A stretch of 64,000 nucleotides of DNA from Alphaproteobacteria bacterium (GTDB lineage Bacteria; Pseudomonadota; Alphaproteobacteria; Rhodobacterales; Rhodobacteraceae). Under the pieces are notes generated by a model. It ran no database searches, had not been told where the DNA came from, and saw only the letters and a list, made by a program, of their open reading frames with translations. Below are positions 28,488-37,587 of the stretch, one piece after another (the stretch's first letter is position 1; each line of letters opens with the position of its first letter). The position numbers and the translations under genes were made by a program. Location of the stretch: positions 1-64,000 of the forward strand of contig JAUIAS010000009.1 in the NCBI GenBank assembly GCA_030425395.1, in the 5' to 3' direction.

Positions 28488-28871
28488 GTGAACGACGACA
28501 ATAACGATTGGTTCGGGCCGCAAACGGCGACGTTCGGTGACCGTCTGGCCGCGGCGCGGGATCAGGCAGGCATGACACAGGCTCAACTGGCCCGCCGTCT
28601 GGGCGTGCGCAAAGCCACCCTGACCGGCTGGGAAGACGACCTGTCCGAACCGCGCGCCAACAAGCTGCACGCGGTCGCGGGGGTGTTGAACGTGTCGATC
28701 ATGTGGCTGTTGACCGGCGAAGGCGATGGTGTCAGCGAACCGGATGACGATGCAATCATTGAACCGGATATGTCCCACGCGGTTGCCGAGTTGCGCGCCA
28801 TTCAGGGCGAATTGCGCCGTTTGGCCGAACGTGCGGGACGTCTTGAGAAAAAGCTGAGGAGCCGGGTCTGA
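28488..28871 (+). CDS. XRE-family helix-turn-helix regulator
   Basis: A 127-residue regulator with an N-terminal XRE HTH (about residues 15-70): FGDRLAAARDQAGMTQAQLARRLGV with the recognition helix in RKATLTGWEDDLSEPRANK. The C-terminal ~40 residues form a Leu/Arg-rich helix likely to dimerise. The GTG at 28488 follows AAGGAG at ideal spacing. An ATG at 28425 would add 21 unlikely residues. The stop abuts the sdhE gene, so the two are probably co-transcribed. Confidence 0.88.
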   Translation: MNDDNNDWFGPQTATFGDRLAAARDQAGMTQAQLARRLGVRKATLTGWEDDLSEPRANKLHAVAGVLNVSIMWLLTGEGDGVSEPDDDAIIEPDMSHAVAELRAIQGELRRLAERAGRLEKKLRSRV

Positions 28872-28872
28872 C

Positions 28873-29130
28873 ATGAGCGAATCGCGCGACACCATGATCA
28901 GACGCCTGCGAATGCGATCCATGCGGCGCGGGATCAAGGAAATGGACCTGATCCTTGATGAATACGCCAATCGCAATCTTGATGCGATGGATGAGGATGC
29001 CTTGCATCTGTATGACGCGCTTTTGGAGGAAAACGATCAGGATCTTTACCGTTGGGTAACCGGTCAGGAACCCGGTCCCGAACGGTTTGCCGCGTTGATC
29101 GGCGAAATTTCGGTGGTGTTTCAGAAATAG
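28873..29130 (+). CDS. sdhE: Succinate dehydrogenase assembly factor SdhE
   Basis: An 85-residue SdhE/SDH5 protein that promotes covalent FAD attachment to succinate dehydrogenase. The family motif RGxxE is present as RRGIKEMD (about residues 18-25), and the downstream DxEE-like segment is LYDALLEENDQDLYRW. It starts one base after the XRE stop. The SDH operon is not in the window. Confidence 0.92.
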   Translation: MSESRDTMIRRLRMRSMRRGIKEMDLILDEYANRNLDAMDEDALHLYDALLEENDQDLYRWVTGQEPGPERFAALIGEISVVFQK

Positions 29131-29201
29131 CAGGTGCGGCTTTACCCTTTCTTGGGGTTTGTCGCGCAGTCTTCGCCTTGGAAAACTAGGCGGAGACCGC
29201 A

Positions 29202-29699
29202 ATGAGTATGGAAACGCAGATTGGCACGCCTGCACGCGCTGGTGTGATGCCCGGCTATCTTGAGACGCTTGCCTTGCTCGAACGTCTCCACCGGCTTCTG
29301 CTTGATGTGATAAAAGACGAATTCGAACGGGTCGGCGCGCTGGAAATAAATGCCGTTCAGGCACTTTTGTTGTTCAACGTGGGCGATAACGAGGTCACGG
29401 CGGGCGAATTGAAAAGCCGCGGATATTATCAGGGCAGCAACGTCAGCTATAACCTCAAGAAGCTGGTTGAGATGGGCTATATGCACCATCAACGCTGTGA
29501 GATCGACCGAAGATCGGTGCGGGTGCGCTTGACCACCAAGGGGCGCGCGGTGCGCGATGTGGTTGCCGGGTTGTTCCTGCGCCACGCGGACGGCATGGCC
29601 GAACGCGATATTCTTGACCTCGAAACCTTGATGACCATCACCGACACCCTGCGACGGGTTGAACGGTATTGGGGCGATCAGATCAGATACATCTATTGA
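29202..29699 (+). CDS. MarR/LdtR-like transcriptional regulator
   Basis: A 165-residue winged-helix protein. Helices ALEINAVQALLLFNVGDNEV and ELKSRGYYQGSNVSYNLKKLVEMGY form the HTH, with the wing at CEIDRRSVRVRLTTKG. This resembles the LdtR group found in Rhizobiales and Rhodobacterales, which is linked to L,D-transpeptidase and osmotic-stress genes. I infer a transcriptional role from the fold only; target genes are not visible nearby. Confidence 0.83.
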   Translation: MSMETQIGTPARAGVMPGYLETLALLERLHRLLLDVIKDEFERVGALEINAVQALLLFNVGDNEVTAGELKSRGYYQGSNVSYNLKKLVEMGYMHHQRCEIDRRSVRVRLTTKGRAVRDVVAGLFLRHADGMAERDILDLETLMTITDTLRRVERYWGDQIRYIY

Positions 29700-29716
29700 T
29701 CGACCCGTGGCAAAGT

Positions 29717-30445
29717 CTAGCCCGGTTGCCGTGTGCCTGTCGGCTGTGGCCCGCTTCCAATCGCGCGCGGAGAAACTTCGCGGACAAGTTTGCGGCGCAT
29801 CGCCTCGGCATAATCGTCAAAGCCGCGCGCAACTTCGAGAAACGCGCCCGGACCGTGCAGCACTTCACCGCGATAGAAGTCCGCCAGATCGGCGTTCACC
29901 GCGCCGCCTGTGGGCTGAACCATCAGGCCATTGACGGTGACACCGGCAAACGGGAATTCGCGATAGGCCTCCCTTGGGCCAAACCCTTCGTTGTTTTGCC
30001 CGTCGCCTGCCATGTCGATGGTCTGGAACAGGCATCGCGGCCCGGTCTGCAACAGACGCGCGCCGTGCCCCAGCGCATAGCCCATCGCGGTGGGAAACTG
30101 AGTTTCGCTGCGCTGTGATCCGGCAATTGTCCGGGCCGCGGCCACCAGATCGGCGCGGGACCGGATCAGGGTCCAGTCGAGGATAAGCGTCTGATTCCAG
30201 CGCCCGCTCCATTCATAGGCGGCAAGGGCCACGGGCATCGGAGCGGCGAGAAACGCGGCTTCCACTTCCGGGGCGATCAGGGCGGCGGCGATTCCCTTGC
30301 GTTGCAACGCGTCTTCGGCTGCATCAACCGATGAGGACACGTCCATCGCAAGCAACAAGGCGAGGCGGCATTCCACCGCTTGCGCCGTTTGCCCGGTTAT
30401 CCACAGCGCGGCCGCGAGGCCCCATGCCGTCGCCCGCCGTATCAC
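29717..30445 (-). CDS. DUF1194 secreted vWA-like protein
   Basis: A 242-residue protein with an N-terminal signal peptide (cleavage near AQAVEC, residue 20-25). The MIDAS-like motif DVSSSVD follows at about residue 35, as in von Willebrand A folds, and a second Thr/Asp segment lies in MAGDGQNNEGFG. DUF1194 proteins carry this pattern. The GTG at 30445 overlaps the glyoxalase stop by 3 bp; a longer GTG at 30475 is less likely. It probably binds a divalent cation in the periplasm. Partner unknown. Confidence 0.82.
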   Translation of the reverse strand: MIRRATAWGLAAALWITGQTAQAVECRLALLLAMDVSSSVDAAEDALQRKGIAAALIAPEVEAAFLAAPMPVALAAYEWSGRWNQTLILDWTLIRSRADLVAAARTIAGSQRSETQFPTAMGYALGHGARLLQTGPRCLFQTIDMAGDGQNNEGFGPREAYREFPFAGVTVNGLMVQPTGGAVNADLADFYRGEVLHGPGAFLEVARGFDDYAEAMRRKLVREVSPRAIGSGPQPTGTRQPG

Positions 30446-30870
30446 CAGTGGCCGGTGTTTTCCATGCTGGCCCACGGCTCTGCCGGTTCCAGCGATCCAT
30501 CCGCTTGCAACAACTCGATGGAAATATTGTCCGGGGACCGGACAAACGCCATGCGTCCGTCGCGCGGGGGGCGGTTGATGGTGACGCCGTTGTCCATCAG
30601 GTGCTGGCAGGTCTCGTAGATATTGTCGACGTGATAGGCCAGATGCCCGAAATGGCGGCTGTCCGAGGGCAGCGCATCATCCCCATCCCAGTTGTAGGTC
30701 AATTCGACCGGGCATTCGTCTTGTCCCGGTGGGGCCATGAATACCAGCGTAAAACGGCCCTGTTCGCTGTCATAGCGGCGAATTTCCCTGAGCCCGAGGA
30801 GGGCATAGAACGCCATGGATGCGTCGAGGTCTTTGACCCGAACCATGGTGTGCACGTATTTGATCGGCAT
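30442..30870 (-). CDS. gloA: Lactoylglutathione lyase (glyoxalase I)
   Basis: A 142-residue glyoxalase I that converts the methylglyoxal-glutathione hemithioacetal to S-lactoylglutathione. Two beta-alpha-beta-beta-beta modules are visible. Metal ligands expected of the family are His8 in KYVHTMVRV, Glu in VELTYNW, His in GHLAYHVDN, and Glu in NISIELLQ. The stop overlaps the start of the DUF1194 gene. Confidence 0.93.
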   Translation of the reverse strand: MPIKYVHTMVRVKDLDASMAFYALLGLREIRRYDSEQGRFTLVFMAPPGQDECPVELTYNWDGDDALPSDSRHFGHLAYHVDNIYETCQHLMDNGVTINRPPRDGRMAFVRSPDNISIELLQADGSLEPAEPWASMENTGHW

Positions 30871-30927
30871 GTGTGGTCTCCCTTTTTGCTGTAGGCTAGC
30901 AGCTTCCGTCGCGACTGCCAGAGCAGA

Positions 30928-32292
30928 TCAGAATTTCGATCCGATTCCAAACGCAACAGATAGCTCGCGCGTGTCAAAACGGCTGTCATTCGATCCCGTT
31001 CGTCCCGCCCGGAACGTGAGTTCCGGCACGAATCCGGCGTAATCGGCATCATCGAAACGCGCTGTGATCTCAGCCTGCAGCGAGGTTTCCTGCCGTCCGC
31101 CGGGCACCGCGATAAAGCCTGACATGTAATCGGGAAAATCCGCAAACCCCAGCGATACCGCGCCGGAAAGGGTCACCGGCCCCACCGGCGCGCCCAGCCC
31201 ATAACCCGCCCGCAGGCTCAGCGCCTGTGAGGTGTCGTTGACAAATGTTGCCTGCGTGTCGCGCAATCCGACCGACAGCGTCAGCCGATCGCCGTTGGCC
31301 AAAGGGCGGGCGTATTCGGCCCCAAGGCTGACCGCGCGCGCATCAAACCGGGCCGATTTCACGCCGCTGCGGTTTTCCAATGTCAGACCCAGCGTCAGAC
31401 GTGAGGGGCCTCCAACCTGCCAGCCGTGTTCGCCGCCTGTGCGCACGAATCGAAATGACGACGCCCCGCCATACGCCGCCTGACCGACGGCAATGCTCAG
31501 GTTCGCGATTCCGCCGGGCACCGTGGCAAACCCGTGCTGGATCGACAATTCGCCAAAATCGGCGGAAAAATCGCGATTTCTTGCGGTTGGGGCCTGCGCC
31601 TTGGCGCTATCGCTCAGCGCCACGCGCCGCGTGTACAGCCGCGCGCCCAGGGCTGTCAGCGACGTGTCACTGGACGACAGACGGTAGCGCGCATTGAAAT
31701 CAAGCGATCCAACCGTGCCCGACAGCGCCTGCGCGGCCCCCGACAAGGCCCCCGTCACCGGCACGCCGTCGATCACCTGAAAGGCGGTTTCACTGCCATT
31801 GTTGACATTGCTCGATGGCCGAAGGCTCGCGTCAAGATGCAGGCTGAGCGGATTCAGACGGCGCAGCGCGCGGAAATCGGCGGCAATTGCGGCCTTGGCG
31901 GCCTCGGGGGCATGGATGGCGGTGCGACGGAGCCATAGCTGAGCCAGACCGGGGCGATCCGCGGCAATGGCCGTGCGCGCGGCAAGCTGACCCATCACAA
32001 AACGATCAGGCCCCGGCGCGGCCAGTCCAAAGGCCCGTGCTGCGGATTTGCGCGCGGCGTCGTGATCCCCGGTCATTTGCTGGGCCCGGGCAAGGATGGC
32101 ATGGGGGTAGGCCGCGCGTGGATCAGACAGGATCAGGCCATTGGCCATGTCGATGGCAAGCCGGGGGTTCCCGTCACGCAGCGCGTGAACCGCAAGGCCG
32201 CGCGCCTGAGGCAAGGTCAGGACGGTCTCCTGCGCCAGTCCCGTGCTCGCAATCGTCGTGGCGAGCAAGATCGCGCACAGCGCCGCGCGCAT
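30928..32292 (-). CDS. Slam-like outer-membrane translocon (DUF560)
   Basis: A 454-residue protein resembling surface lipoprotein assembly modulators. A signal peptide covers residues 1-23 (MRAALCAILLATTIASTGLA). Residues about 28-150 are TPR-like helices, with the segment NGLILSDPRAAYPHAILARAQ. The rest is a beta-barrel of alternating strands ending in Phe (FGIGSKF), the outer-membrane barrel signature. Slams flip lipoproteins to the cell surface. It starts 4 bp after the TbpB-like lipoprotein gene, its likely client. Confidence 0.82.
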   Translation of the reverse strand: MRAALCAILLATTIASTGLAQETVLTLPQARGLAVHALRDGNPRLAIDMANGLILSDPRAAYPHAILARAQQMTGDHDAARKSAARAFGLAAPGPDRFVMGQLAARTAIAADRPGLAQLWLRRTAIHAPEAAKAAIAADFRALRRLNPLSLHLDASLRPSSNVNNGSETAFQVIDGVPVTGALSGAAQALSGTVGSLDFNARYRLSSSDTSLTALGARLYTRRVALSDSAKAQAPTARNRDFSADFGELSIQHGFATVPGGIANLSIAVGQAAYGGASSFRFVRTGGEHGWQVGGPSRLTLGLTLENRSGVKSARFDARAVSLGAEYARPLANGDRLTLSVGLRDTQATFVNDTSQALSLRAGYGLGAPVGPVTLSGAVSLGFADFPDYMSGFIAVPGGRQETSLQAEITARFDDADYAGFVPELTFRAGRTGSNDSRFDTRELSVAFGIGSKF

Positions 32293-32296
32293 GGCG

Positions 32297-33187
32297 TCAG
32301 GGAACAGGCTGCGTGCAGACCGCGCTGGCCGTCGGTGTGCCACATTTGCCAAGGACAAAGATGCCGGTTTCCTTTTCGTTTTGTGTCGCCGCGATGTGGT
32401 CGGTTGCGTGCAAGGCCCCGGCGACGGCGCTGGAATCAGTGCCACCAAAGACACCGGCATAGTCACCCTTGTCGGTGCTGCCCTGATGCACATTTCCGCT
32501 AAAGGTGCCTGACCCGTCTATGGCGGTTTCGCGGAGTTCGAGATTTTCAAGCGCGGTTCCGGGGGAGTCCACGAAGACGCGGTTATAGATCAAGCCACTA
32601 ACCTTGTTGTCGACGAAATCCGCTGTGACAAAGGCATCGCCGGTGACTTCGGCCGCTTCGGTCGGTCGGATATCCACCGCGGTTCCCGCGGCAACCGCCA
32701 ACAGATCGCCGCCGTCGCCCGCCCCGTTCAGAAGGCCGATATAGTGGCCCGCGTATTTAACCAGCCCTGCGTCGGGCGGATCATAGCTGGCACGGGCCAT
32801 GCGCGAGCCCTGAACCACCTCCCCGAGGTGAGGGCCGCTGCCCAGTACCGTCGCGCTGGTCCCGTCGATTTCCAGAACATAGGCGGTGACGTGCCGGTTC
32901 AGCGATCCATCCTGTGCGGTAAAGGCCAGATACCCGTTACGGTCCATTGCCGGCCGCCTGCGATAGGTCGCTTCGAATGGTGTGTCATCAAGGCTGATAC
33001 CGCGCACCACCAATGTCTGGGTCGTGGCGTCGAACGTATAGCTCGTCAGGCTCCCGGTAACTGTGTCGGGGATCGTGGTGGTTGTTGTCGTGCCATCCGT
33101 TGTGGTGGTGGCCCCACCAAAAGGAGAGCCATCGCCACATCCAACAAGCGCAAGCGCCGCGAGGGCGCTTAGCCAATACTGCCTCAT
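32297..33187 (-). CDS. TbpB-like surface lipoprotein
   Basis: A 296-residue lipoprotein. The lipobox ALVGC gives a lipidated Cys at about residue 17, followed by a Thr-rich tether (residues ~27-38). The C-terminal ~100 residues form the transferrin-binding-protein-B-like barrel: SGTFSGNV, then GDYAGVFGGTDSSAVAGAL, and ETGIFVLG. The ATG at 33187 has GAGG-type ribosome sites; a TTG 9 bp upstream is less likely. The pairing with Slam suggests surface display. Its ligand could be iron-related or not; it cannot be read. Confidence 0.82.
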   Translation of the reverse strand: MRQYWLSALAALALVGCGDGSPFGGATTTTDGTTTTTTIPDTVTGSLTSYTFDATTQTLVVRGISLDDTPFEATYRRRPAMDRNGYLAFTAQDGSLNRHVTAYVLEIDGTSATVLGSGPHLGEVVQGSRMARASYDPPDAGLVKYAGHYIGLLNGAGDGGDLLAVAAGTAVDIRPTEAAEVTGDAFVTADFVDNKVSGLIYNRVFVDSPGTALENLELRETAIDGSGTFSGNVHQGSTDKGDYAGVFGGTDSSAVAGALHATDHIAATQNEKETGIFVLGKCGTPTASAVCTQPVP

Positions 33188-33489
33188 TTGCCTCAACCTC
33201 GTTGATCGGGTTTTTTATAAGAATCCGCAGGTTACGCGCAAAAGTCAATGTAAACCTGATGCGCTGGTTCTCCCTGCGCGTGAAAAAGTGGTTAAAAAGT
33301 AACCCGTATTTTGCGTCCTATTCCGGCCCGATCCCAACATTTTGTCGCCCGCCGCTAACCATGCGTGGCCTGTGCCGAATTGGGGCATAGGCGGCGGGTC
33401 CGCTTGACTTTCCTCAGGCGATGTCTTGTGGTCTGCGCGTGATCCGGCAGGATCTGACGGCGGACACAGGCCAAGATTTGGGGGGCGCA

Positions 33490-34323
33490 GTGCAGCAATA
33501 TCACGACGCGTTGAGAACCGTGCTGGAGCAGGGTGAGGAATCGACAGACCGCACCGGGACCGGAACCATTTCCTATTTCGGCATGCAGTCGCGGTATCGG
33601 CTGTCTGATGGTTTTCCTCTTGTCACCACCAAGAAACTGCACCTGCGGTCGATCGTGCACGAGCTTTTGTGGTTTCTCGCCGGTGATACCAATATCGGGT
33701 ATCTCAAGGAAAACGGGGTGAGCATCTGGGATGAATGGGCCGATGAAAACGGCGACCTTGGCCCTGTCTATGGCAGCCAGTGGCGCAACTTTCCGACCAT
33801 GATCCCGACCGATACGGAACAAGATGGTGCCCCGTTGTTTCTTGGTGGTGGTGTCGATCAGATCAGCCAGCTTGTCGATATGATCCGCACCAGCCCTGAC
33901 AGCCGGCGTATGATCGTATCCGCATGGAATCCGGGTGATGTGCCCCGGATGGCGCTGCCGCCTTGCCACACGCTGTGGCAGGTGCGGGTGATCAAGGGCA
34001 AGATGCACCTCCAGCTTTATCAACGCTCTGCGGACATGTTTCTGGGCGTGCCGTTCAATATCGCGTCTTATGCGCTGTTGCTGGCGATGCTGGCCCATGT
34101 GACAGGGTATGAGGCAGGGGATTTTGTGCACACAATCGGGGATGCACATATCTATTCCAACCATCTCGATCAGGTGACGCTGCAACTTGGCCGCACGCCC
34201 AAGCCGTTGCCCACACTCAATATTCGCAGGAAGGTCCCGTCGATTTTTGATTTTACCTATGATGATTTCGAATTCGCCGGATATGATCCCGATCCGGCCA
34301 TTCGTGCGCCTGTGGCGGTCTGA
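33490..34323 (+). CDS. thyA: Thymidylate synthase
   Basis: ThyA methylates dUMP to dTMP with methylenetetrahydrofolate, producing dihydrofolate. Motifs: the phosphate-binding [12 protein letters not shown], the catalytic Cys segment [29 protein letters not shown] and the later [10 protein letters not shown]. With GTG at 33490 the protein has 277 residues, close to other ThyA N-termini (VQQYHDALR). An ATG at 33421 would give 300 residues and cannot be excluded. folA follows 3 bp downstream and recycles the dihydrofolate. Confidence 0.94.
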   Translation: MQQYHDALRTVLEQGEESTDRTGTGTISYFGMQSRYRLSDGFPLVTTKKLHLRSIVHELLWFLAGDTNIGYLKENGVSIWDEWADENGDLGPVYGSQWRNFPTMIPTDTEQDGAPLFLGGGVDQISQLVDMIRTSPDSRRMIVSAWNPGDVPRMALPPCHTLWQVRVIKGKMHLQLYQRSADMFLGVPFNIASYALLLAMLAHVTGYEAGDFVHTIGDAHIYSNHLDQVTLQLGRTPKPLPTLNIRRKVPSIFDFTYDDFEFAGYDPDPAIRAPVAV

Positions 34324-34326
34324 GCG

Positions 34327-34809
34327 ATGATTTCCCTGATCGTCGCCCGTGCCCGAAACGGGGCTATTGGCCGCAATGGCACAATCCCTTGGGACGTGCC
34401 GGAGGATCTGAAATTCTTTCAGCGCGAAACCCTTGGCGGTGCCATCATCATGGGGCGCAACACATGGGACAGCCTGCCGTTCAAGCCATTGCCACGGCGA
34501 TTGAATATCGTGGTGTCATCGCGCGGGGTCGACGCCGACAACGTGGTGCCCGACATTGCGTCAGCGGTAGATTTGGCGCGCGGGCAGGGATACGGGCGCA
34601 TTTACGGGATCGGCGGCGCAGGTATCTATGGCGGGATGATCGGACTGGCGCACAGGTTGCTGATCTCGGAGGTGGCGCTGGATGTGCCGGACGCCGATAC
34701 GTTCTTTCCCGATTTCGATACAGACGGTTGGGTGCGCGGCGTGTCGCTGCCCTTGCGTGCCGATGGCCCCGCCTGCACAGTTCACGAATACCTGCGCGCG
34801 TCAGGTTAG
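34327..34809 (+). CDS. folA: Dihydrofolate reductase
   Basis: A 160-residue DHFR reducing dihydrofolate with NADPH. It shows ISLIVARARNGAIGRNGTIPW with the catalytic acid in the following VPEDLKFFQ, then IIMGRNTWDSLPFKPLPRR and YGIGGAGIYGG near residue 95. It starts 3 bp after thyA, the classical thyA-folA pair, and is a trimethoprim target in principle. Confidence 0.96.
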   Translation: MISLIVARARNGAIGRNGTIPWDVPEDLKFFQRETLGGAIIMGRNTWDSLPFKPLPRRLNIVVSSRGVDADNVVPDIASAVDLARGQGYGRIYGIGGAGIYGGMIGLAHRLLISEVALDVPDADTFFPDFDTDGWVRGVSLPLRADGPACTVHEYLRASG

Positions 34810-34860
34810 TGGCGGGCGGCCTTGCCCGCGTTCACCACCATTGGTTGGGGAGATGCTGAA

Positions 34861-36072
34861 ATGACAGACGCCAAGACCGTGGCCACGTTTGACCTCGCCC
34901 ATCCGCCTGCGGGCTTCGTTGACGATCCGTTTCCATATTATGACGTCTTGTTGGCGCATGCGCCGGTCCTGCGACAGCCGGATGGTTCGGTGCTCCTGAG
35001 CCGTCATGCGGATCTGGATGCGGTCTATAAGGATACGACCCGCTATATCTCGGACAAGAAGGTCGCCTTCGCGCCCAAGTTTGGCGTGGGCACGCCTTTG
35101 TTTGAACATCACACCACAAGTCTGGTGTTCAATGATCCGCCCCTGCACACGCGAGTGCGGCGCATCATGACCTCGGCCCTGACGCCGCGCGCAATTCAAA
35201 GGATGGAGCCGGGACTGATTGAAACCGTGGATTACCTTTTGGACCAGATGGAGGGCACCTGCGATCTGATCGAAGATTTCGCGTCATCCATTCCGATCCA
35301 GATTATCGGTAATCTTCTAGATGTTCCTTTGGAGGAACGCGGTCCCTTGCGGGATTGGTCTCTGGCCATTCTGGGTGCCTTGGAACCCAGCCTGACCGAA
35401 AAGCAACTGTCTGACGGGCATCGCGCAGTGTCTGAATTCAAGGAGTATCTCAGCGATCTGATCGCCCGTCGCCGGGCCGCGCCGGGGGACCCGGAGACAG
35501 ATGTTCTGACCCGGCTGATCAACGGCGATGGCGATGGCACGCTCAGCGAAATCGAGTTGATCCAGAATTGTATCTTCATTTTAAACGCCGGACACGAAAC
35601 CACCACCAACCTGATCGGAAACGGGCTTGCCTTGCTGAACGATTACCCGCAGGCCCGCGCCGATCTGATCGCGGACCCGTCGCTGATCTCTTCGGCGGTG
35701 GAAGAATTTCTGAGGTTTCGTTCGCCCAACCAACTGGGCAATCGGGAAACCACTCAAGACGTCGAAATCGGGGGCGTTCACATTCCGGCAGGCACCAATC
35801 TGCATCTGGTTATCGGTGCGGCCAACCGTGATCCGGCGGTGTTCGATGCCCCCGCCGAATTGAACATCCGCCGCCGCCCGAACCGTCACCTTGCTTTTGC
35901 GGGCGGGCCGCATGTCTGCGTCGGGCTGACGCTGGCGCGGCTGGAGGGGCGCATCGCGATTGGCCGCTTCCTTGATCGTTATCCCGGCTACCGGATATCA
36001 GAAGGGCGTGTTGGTGGCGGCAGATTGCGGTTTCGCGGTTACGCTTGCCTGCCGACAGAGCTTGCCCCATAG
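34861..36072 (+). CDS. Cytochrome P450
   Basis: A 403-residue soluble bacterial P450. The I-helix oxygen-binding motif is AGHETTT, the K-helix ExxR is in EEFLRFRS, and the heme ligand is Cys353 in FAGGPHVCVG. The ATG at 34861 follows GGGGAGA. No ferredoxin or ferredoxin reductase gene is adjacent, so the redox partner is elsewhere. It lies after thyA-folA but has no known functional link to them. The substrate is unknown. Confidence 0.93.
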   Translation: MTDAKTVATFDLAHPPAGFVDDPFPYYDVLLAHAPVLRQPDGSVLLSRHADLDAVYKDTTRYISDKKVAFAPKFGVGTPLFEHHTTSLVFNDPPLHTRVRRIMTSALTPRAIQRMEPGLIETVDYLLDQMEGTCDLIEDFASSIPIQIIGNLLDVPLEERGPLRDWSLAILGALEPSLTEKQLSDGHRAVSEFKEYLSDLIARRRAAPGDPETDVLTRLINGDGDGTLSEIELIQNCIFILNAGHETTTNLIGNGLALLNDYPQARADLIADPSLISSAVEEFLRFRSPNQLGNRETTQDVEIGGVHIPAGTNLHLVIGAANRDPAVFDAPAELNIRRRPNRHLAFAGGPHVCVGLTLARLEGRIAIGRFLDRYPGYRISEGRVGGGRLRFRGYACLPTELAP

Positions 36073-36160
36073 ATATGTTACGGAAAAAGCTGGACAAACA
36101 GTGCGCCAGAATTTCAGATGGGTCCAATACCGGGATCCAGAGAGTATCAGGAGGATCGCA

Positions 36161-36430
36161 ATGCGACCGCACTATCTTATCGGGCTTGGGCTGGCGGCCC
36201 TGATGGCCCTGCCTGCGTCGGCGGCTCCGCGCGTCTACGCATATTCAACCAGCGCCAACTATTGCCCCAACGGACTGCAACCGATCACCCTGAATGGCGT
36301 GATTTGTTGTGGACAACCCAATCAGGCGATGTCCTACCAGCAGGCCATGGCGCATCCCGTCACGCGGCAGCGTGCGCGCCCCGCACCTGCGCAGCAGGAC
36401 TGCCCCATCGGCCAAAAAGGTTGTCGCTGA
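36161..36430 (+). CDS. Small secreted Cys-containing protein
   Basis: An 89-residue protein with a clear signal peptide (MRPHYLIGLGLAALMALPASA, cleaved before APRVY). The mature part has five Cys: NYCPNGL, the pair VICCGQP, and the C-terminal QDCPIGQKGC. Disulfide stabilisation is likely. The middle is basic and Ala/Gln-rich. The ATG at 36161 has AGGAGG upstream. I recognise no family. Confidence 0.75.
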   Translation: MRPHYLIGLGLAALMALPASAAPRVYAYSTSANYCPNGLQPITLNGVICCGQPNQAMSYQQAMAHPVTRQRARPAPAQQDCPIGQKGCR

Positions 36431-36451
36431 TGTCGCGGCAGGAAAGGCGCG

Positions 36452-36658
36452 TCAAAGCGCCTTGAGGTTGCCTGCCATTTTGCGCCCATCACGGCCGTCG
36501 AGCAGTTCGAATTCCACCTTCTGATTGTCGGCCAGCCCGGACAGGCCCGAGCGTTCGACCGCCGAGATATGCACAAACACGTCATTCCCGCCACCGTCCG
36601 GCGCGATAAACCCAAAGCCTTTTGTTGCGTTAAACCATTTCACTGTGCCGGTGGGCAT
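36452..36658 (-). CDS. cspA: Cold-shock protein
   Basis: A 68-residue single cold-shock domain protein that binds single-stranded nucleic acid. RNP1 is KGFGFI and RNP2 is VFVHI. It begins [21 protein letters not shown] longer upstream frame is unlikely given the family length; the ATG at 36658 follows AAGGAGAAA. It diverges from the ArsC/Spx-fold gene across a 173-bp intergenic region, which probably contains its 5' leader. Confidence 0.95.
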   Translation of the reverse strand: MPTGTVKWFNATKGFGFIAPDGGGNDVFVHISAVERSGLSGLADNQKVEFELLDGRDGRKMAGNLKAL

Positions 36659-36831
36659 GGCGATTTCTCCTTGTCTCTTGCGCCGTCCCGCAGCGCGCGG
36701 CATGCCGGGGCTGTACCGCCGGGCACAGACGACATGGGACAAAGGATTGCATCCGGTCGGGAAAAATCAAGAAAAACTGGAATGATCGCGCCCGTTCCTA
36801 GCAAATTTGAGGGCGAGCTAAAGGGGATGTG

Positions 36832-37173
36832 ATGACCGAACAGATTACGATTTTTGGGCTGAAAAATTGCGATACTTGCCGTAAGGCGCTGAAATCACTT
36901 GGTAATGCAGGTATTGAGGGCGCATTGGTCGATGTCCGAGAGGTGCCTTTGCCAGACGATTTGCTGGATCAGGCGCTTGCCCAGTTTTCCGGCGCTTTGC
37001 TCAATACCCGGTCAACCACGTGGCGGGGGCTGGACGACGCCGCCCGCGCCGGGGCACCGCGTGATCTGCTGCGCGCGTATCCGGCATTGATGAAACGGCC
37101 CCTGATACGCGATGGGCAGGGGGCGCTTTTTCTTGGCTGGACGGCCCAGACGCAGGCGGCCCTTGGTATCTGA
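36832..37173 (+). CDS. ArsC/Spx-fold thioredoxin-like protein
   Basis: A 113-residue protein of the ArsC/Spx/YffB fold. Its N-terminal active-site segment is FGLKNCDTCRKAL, with a CxxC-like CDTC, and the conserved late motif is ALMKRPLIRDG. YffB-like proteins use this pattern and their biochemical role is unclear. It is not part of an arsenic-resistance operon. The ATG at 36832 is chosen over an adjacent GTG at 36829. Confidence 0.85.
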   Translation: MTEQITIFGLKNCDTCRKALKSLGNAGIEGALVDVREVPLPDDLLDQALAQFSGALLNTRSTTWRGLDDAARAGAPRDLLRAYPALMKRPLIRDGQGALFLGWTAQTQAALGI

Positions 37174-37217
37174 GGGGCAAGCCCTTAAATACACCCCGCA
37201 CTCAAACGGAGATCATC

Positions 37218-37586
37218 ATGCGCAACGCAGCCCTTGTTCTGGGAATTATTGCCGGTCTGGTGGGGATGGTCGTGGGCTTTTTCAGCTACGGCTATACCGC
37301 GTTCATTGACCAATATGGCGAAATCAAGGGTATGGCCGAACAGGTCGCCAATGTGGAGCTGATCCGGGTGGCGTCGATCCTGTCGCCGTTGCTTGCCATT
37401 GCCGGGGGGGCGATGGCGCGTGCGCGGGCGCTTTGGGGTGGGGCTCTCTTGCTGCTGTCCTGCGCCGGAATGTATTACGCCTTTGGTTTCAACGTCTTTA
37501 CCATGTTCCCGATCGCCTTTGCCGGGGTGGCCGGGGTGCTGGCCATCGCCGCAGGAAAACCGGACGAACCGAAGGCGCATTTCTGA
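37218..37586 (+). CDS. Four-helix inner-membrane protein
   Basis: A 122-residue protein with about four hydrophobic segments: residues 4-30, about 53-68, 74-90 and 95-112. The first pair flanks a hydrophilic loop with DQYGEIKGMAEQ. It ends with a basic/acidic tail (GKPDEPKAHF). No family is assigned; it vaguely resembles DUF4064-type proteins. It follows the ArsC-like gene by 44 bp and converges with DoxX. Confidence 0.72.
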   Translation: MRNAALVLGIIAGLVGMVVGFFSYGYTAFIDQYGEIKGMAEQVANVELIRVASILSPLLAIAGGAMARARALWGGALLLLSCAGMYYAFGFNVFTMFPIAFAGVAGVLAIAAGKPDEPKAHF

Positions 37587-37587
37587 A

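Noticed and set aside
36832..37173. Arsenate reductase (arsenic resistance)
   Set aside because: The fold and CDTC fit the ArsC/Spx/YffB group, but no arsB, arsR or other arsenic genes are nearby, and the YffB-like pattern is common in non-arsenic proteins.
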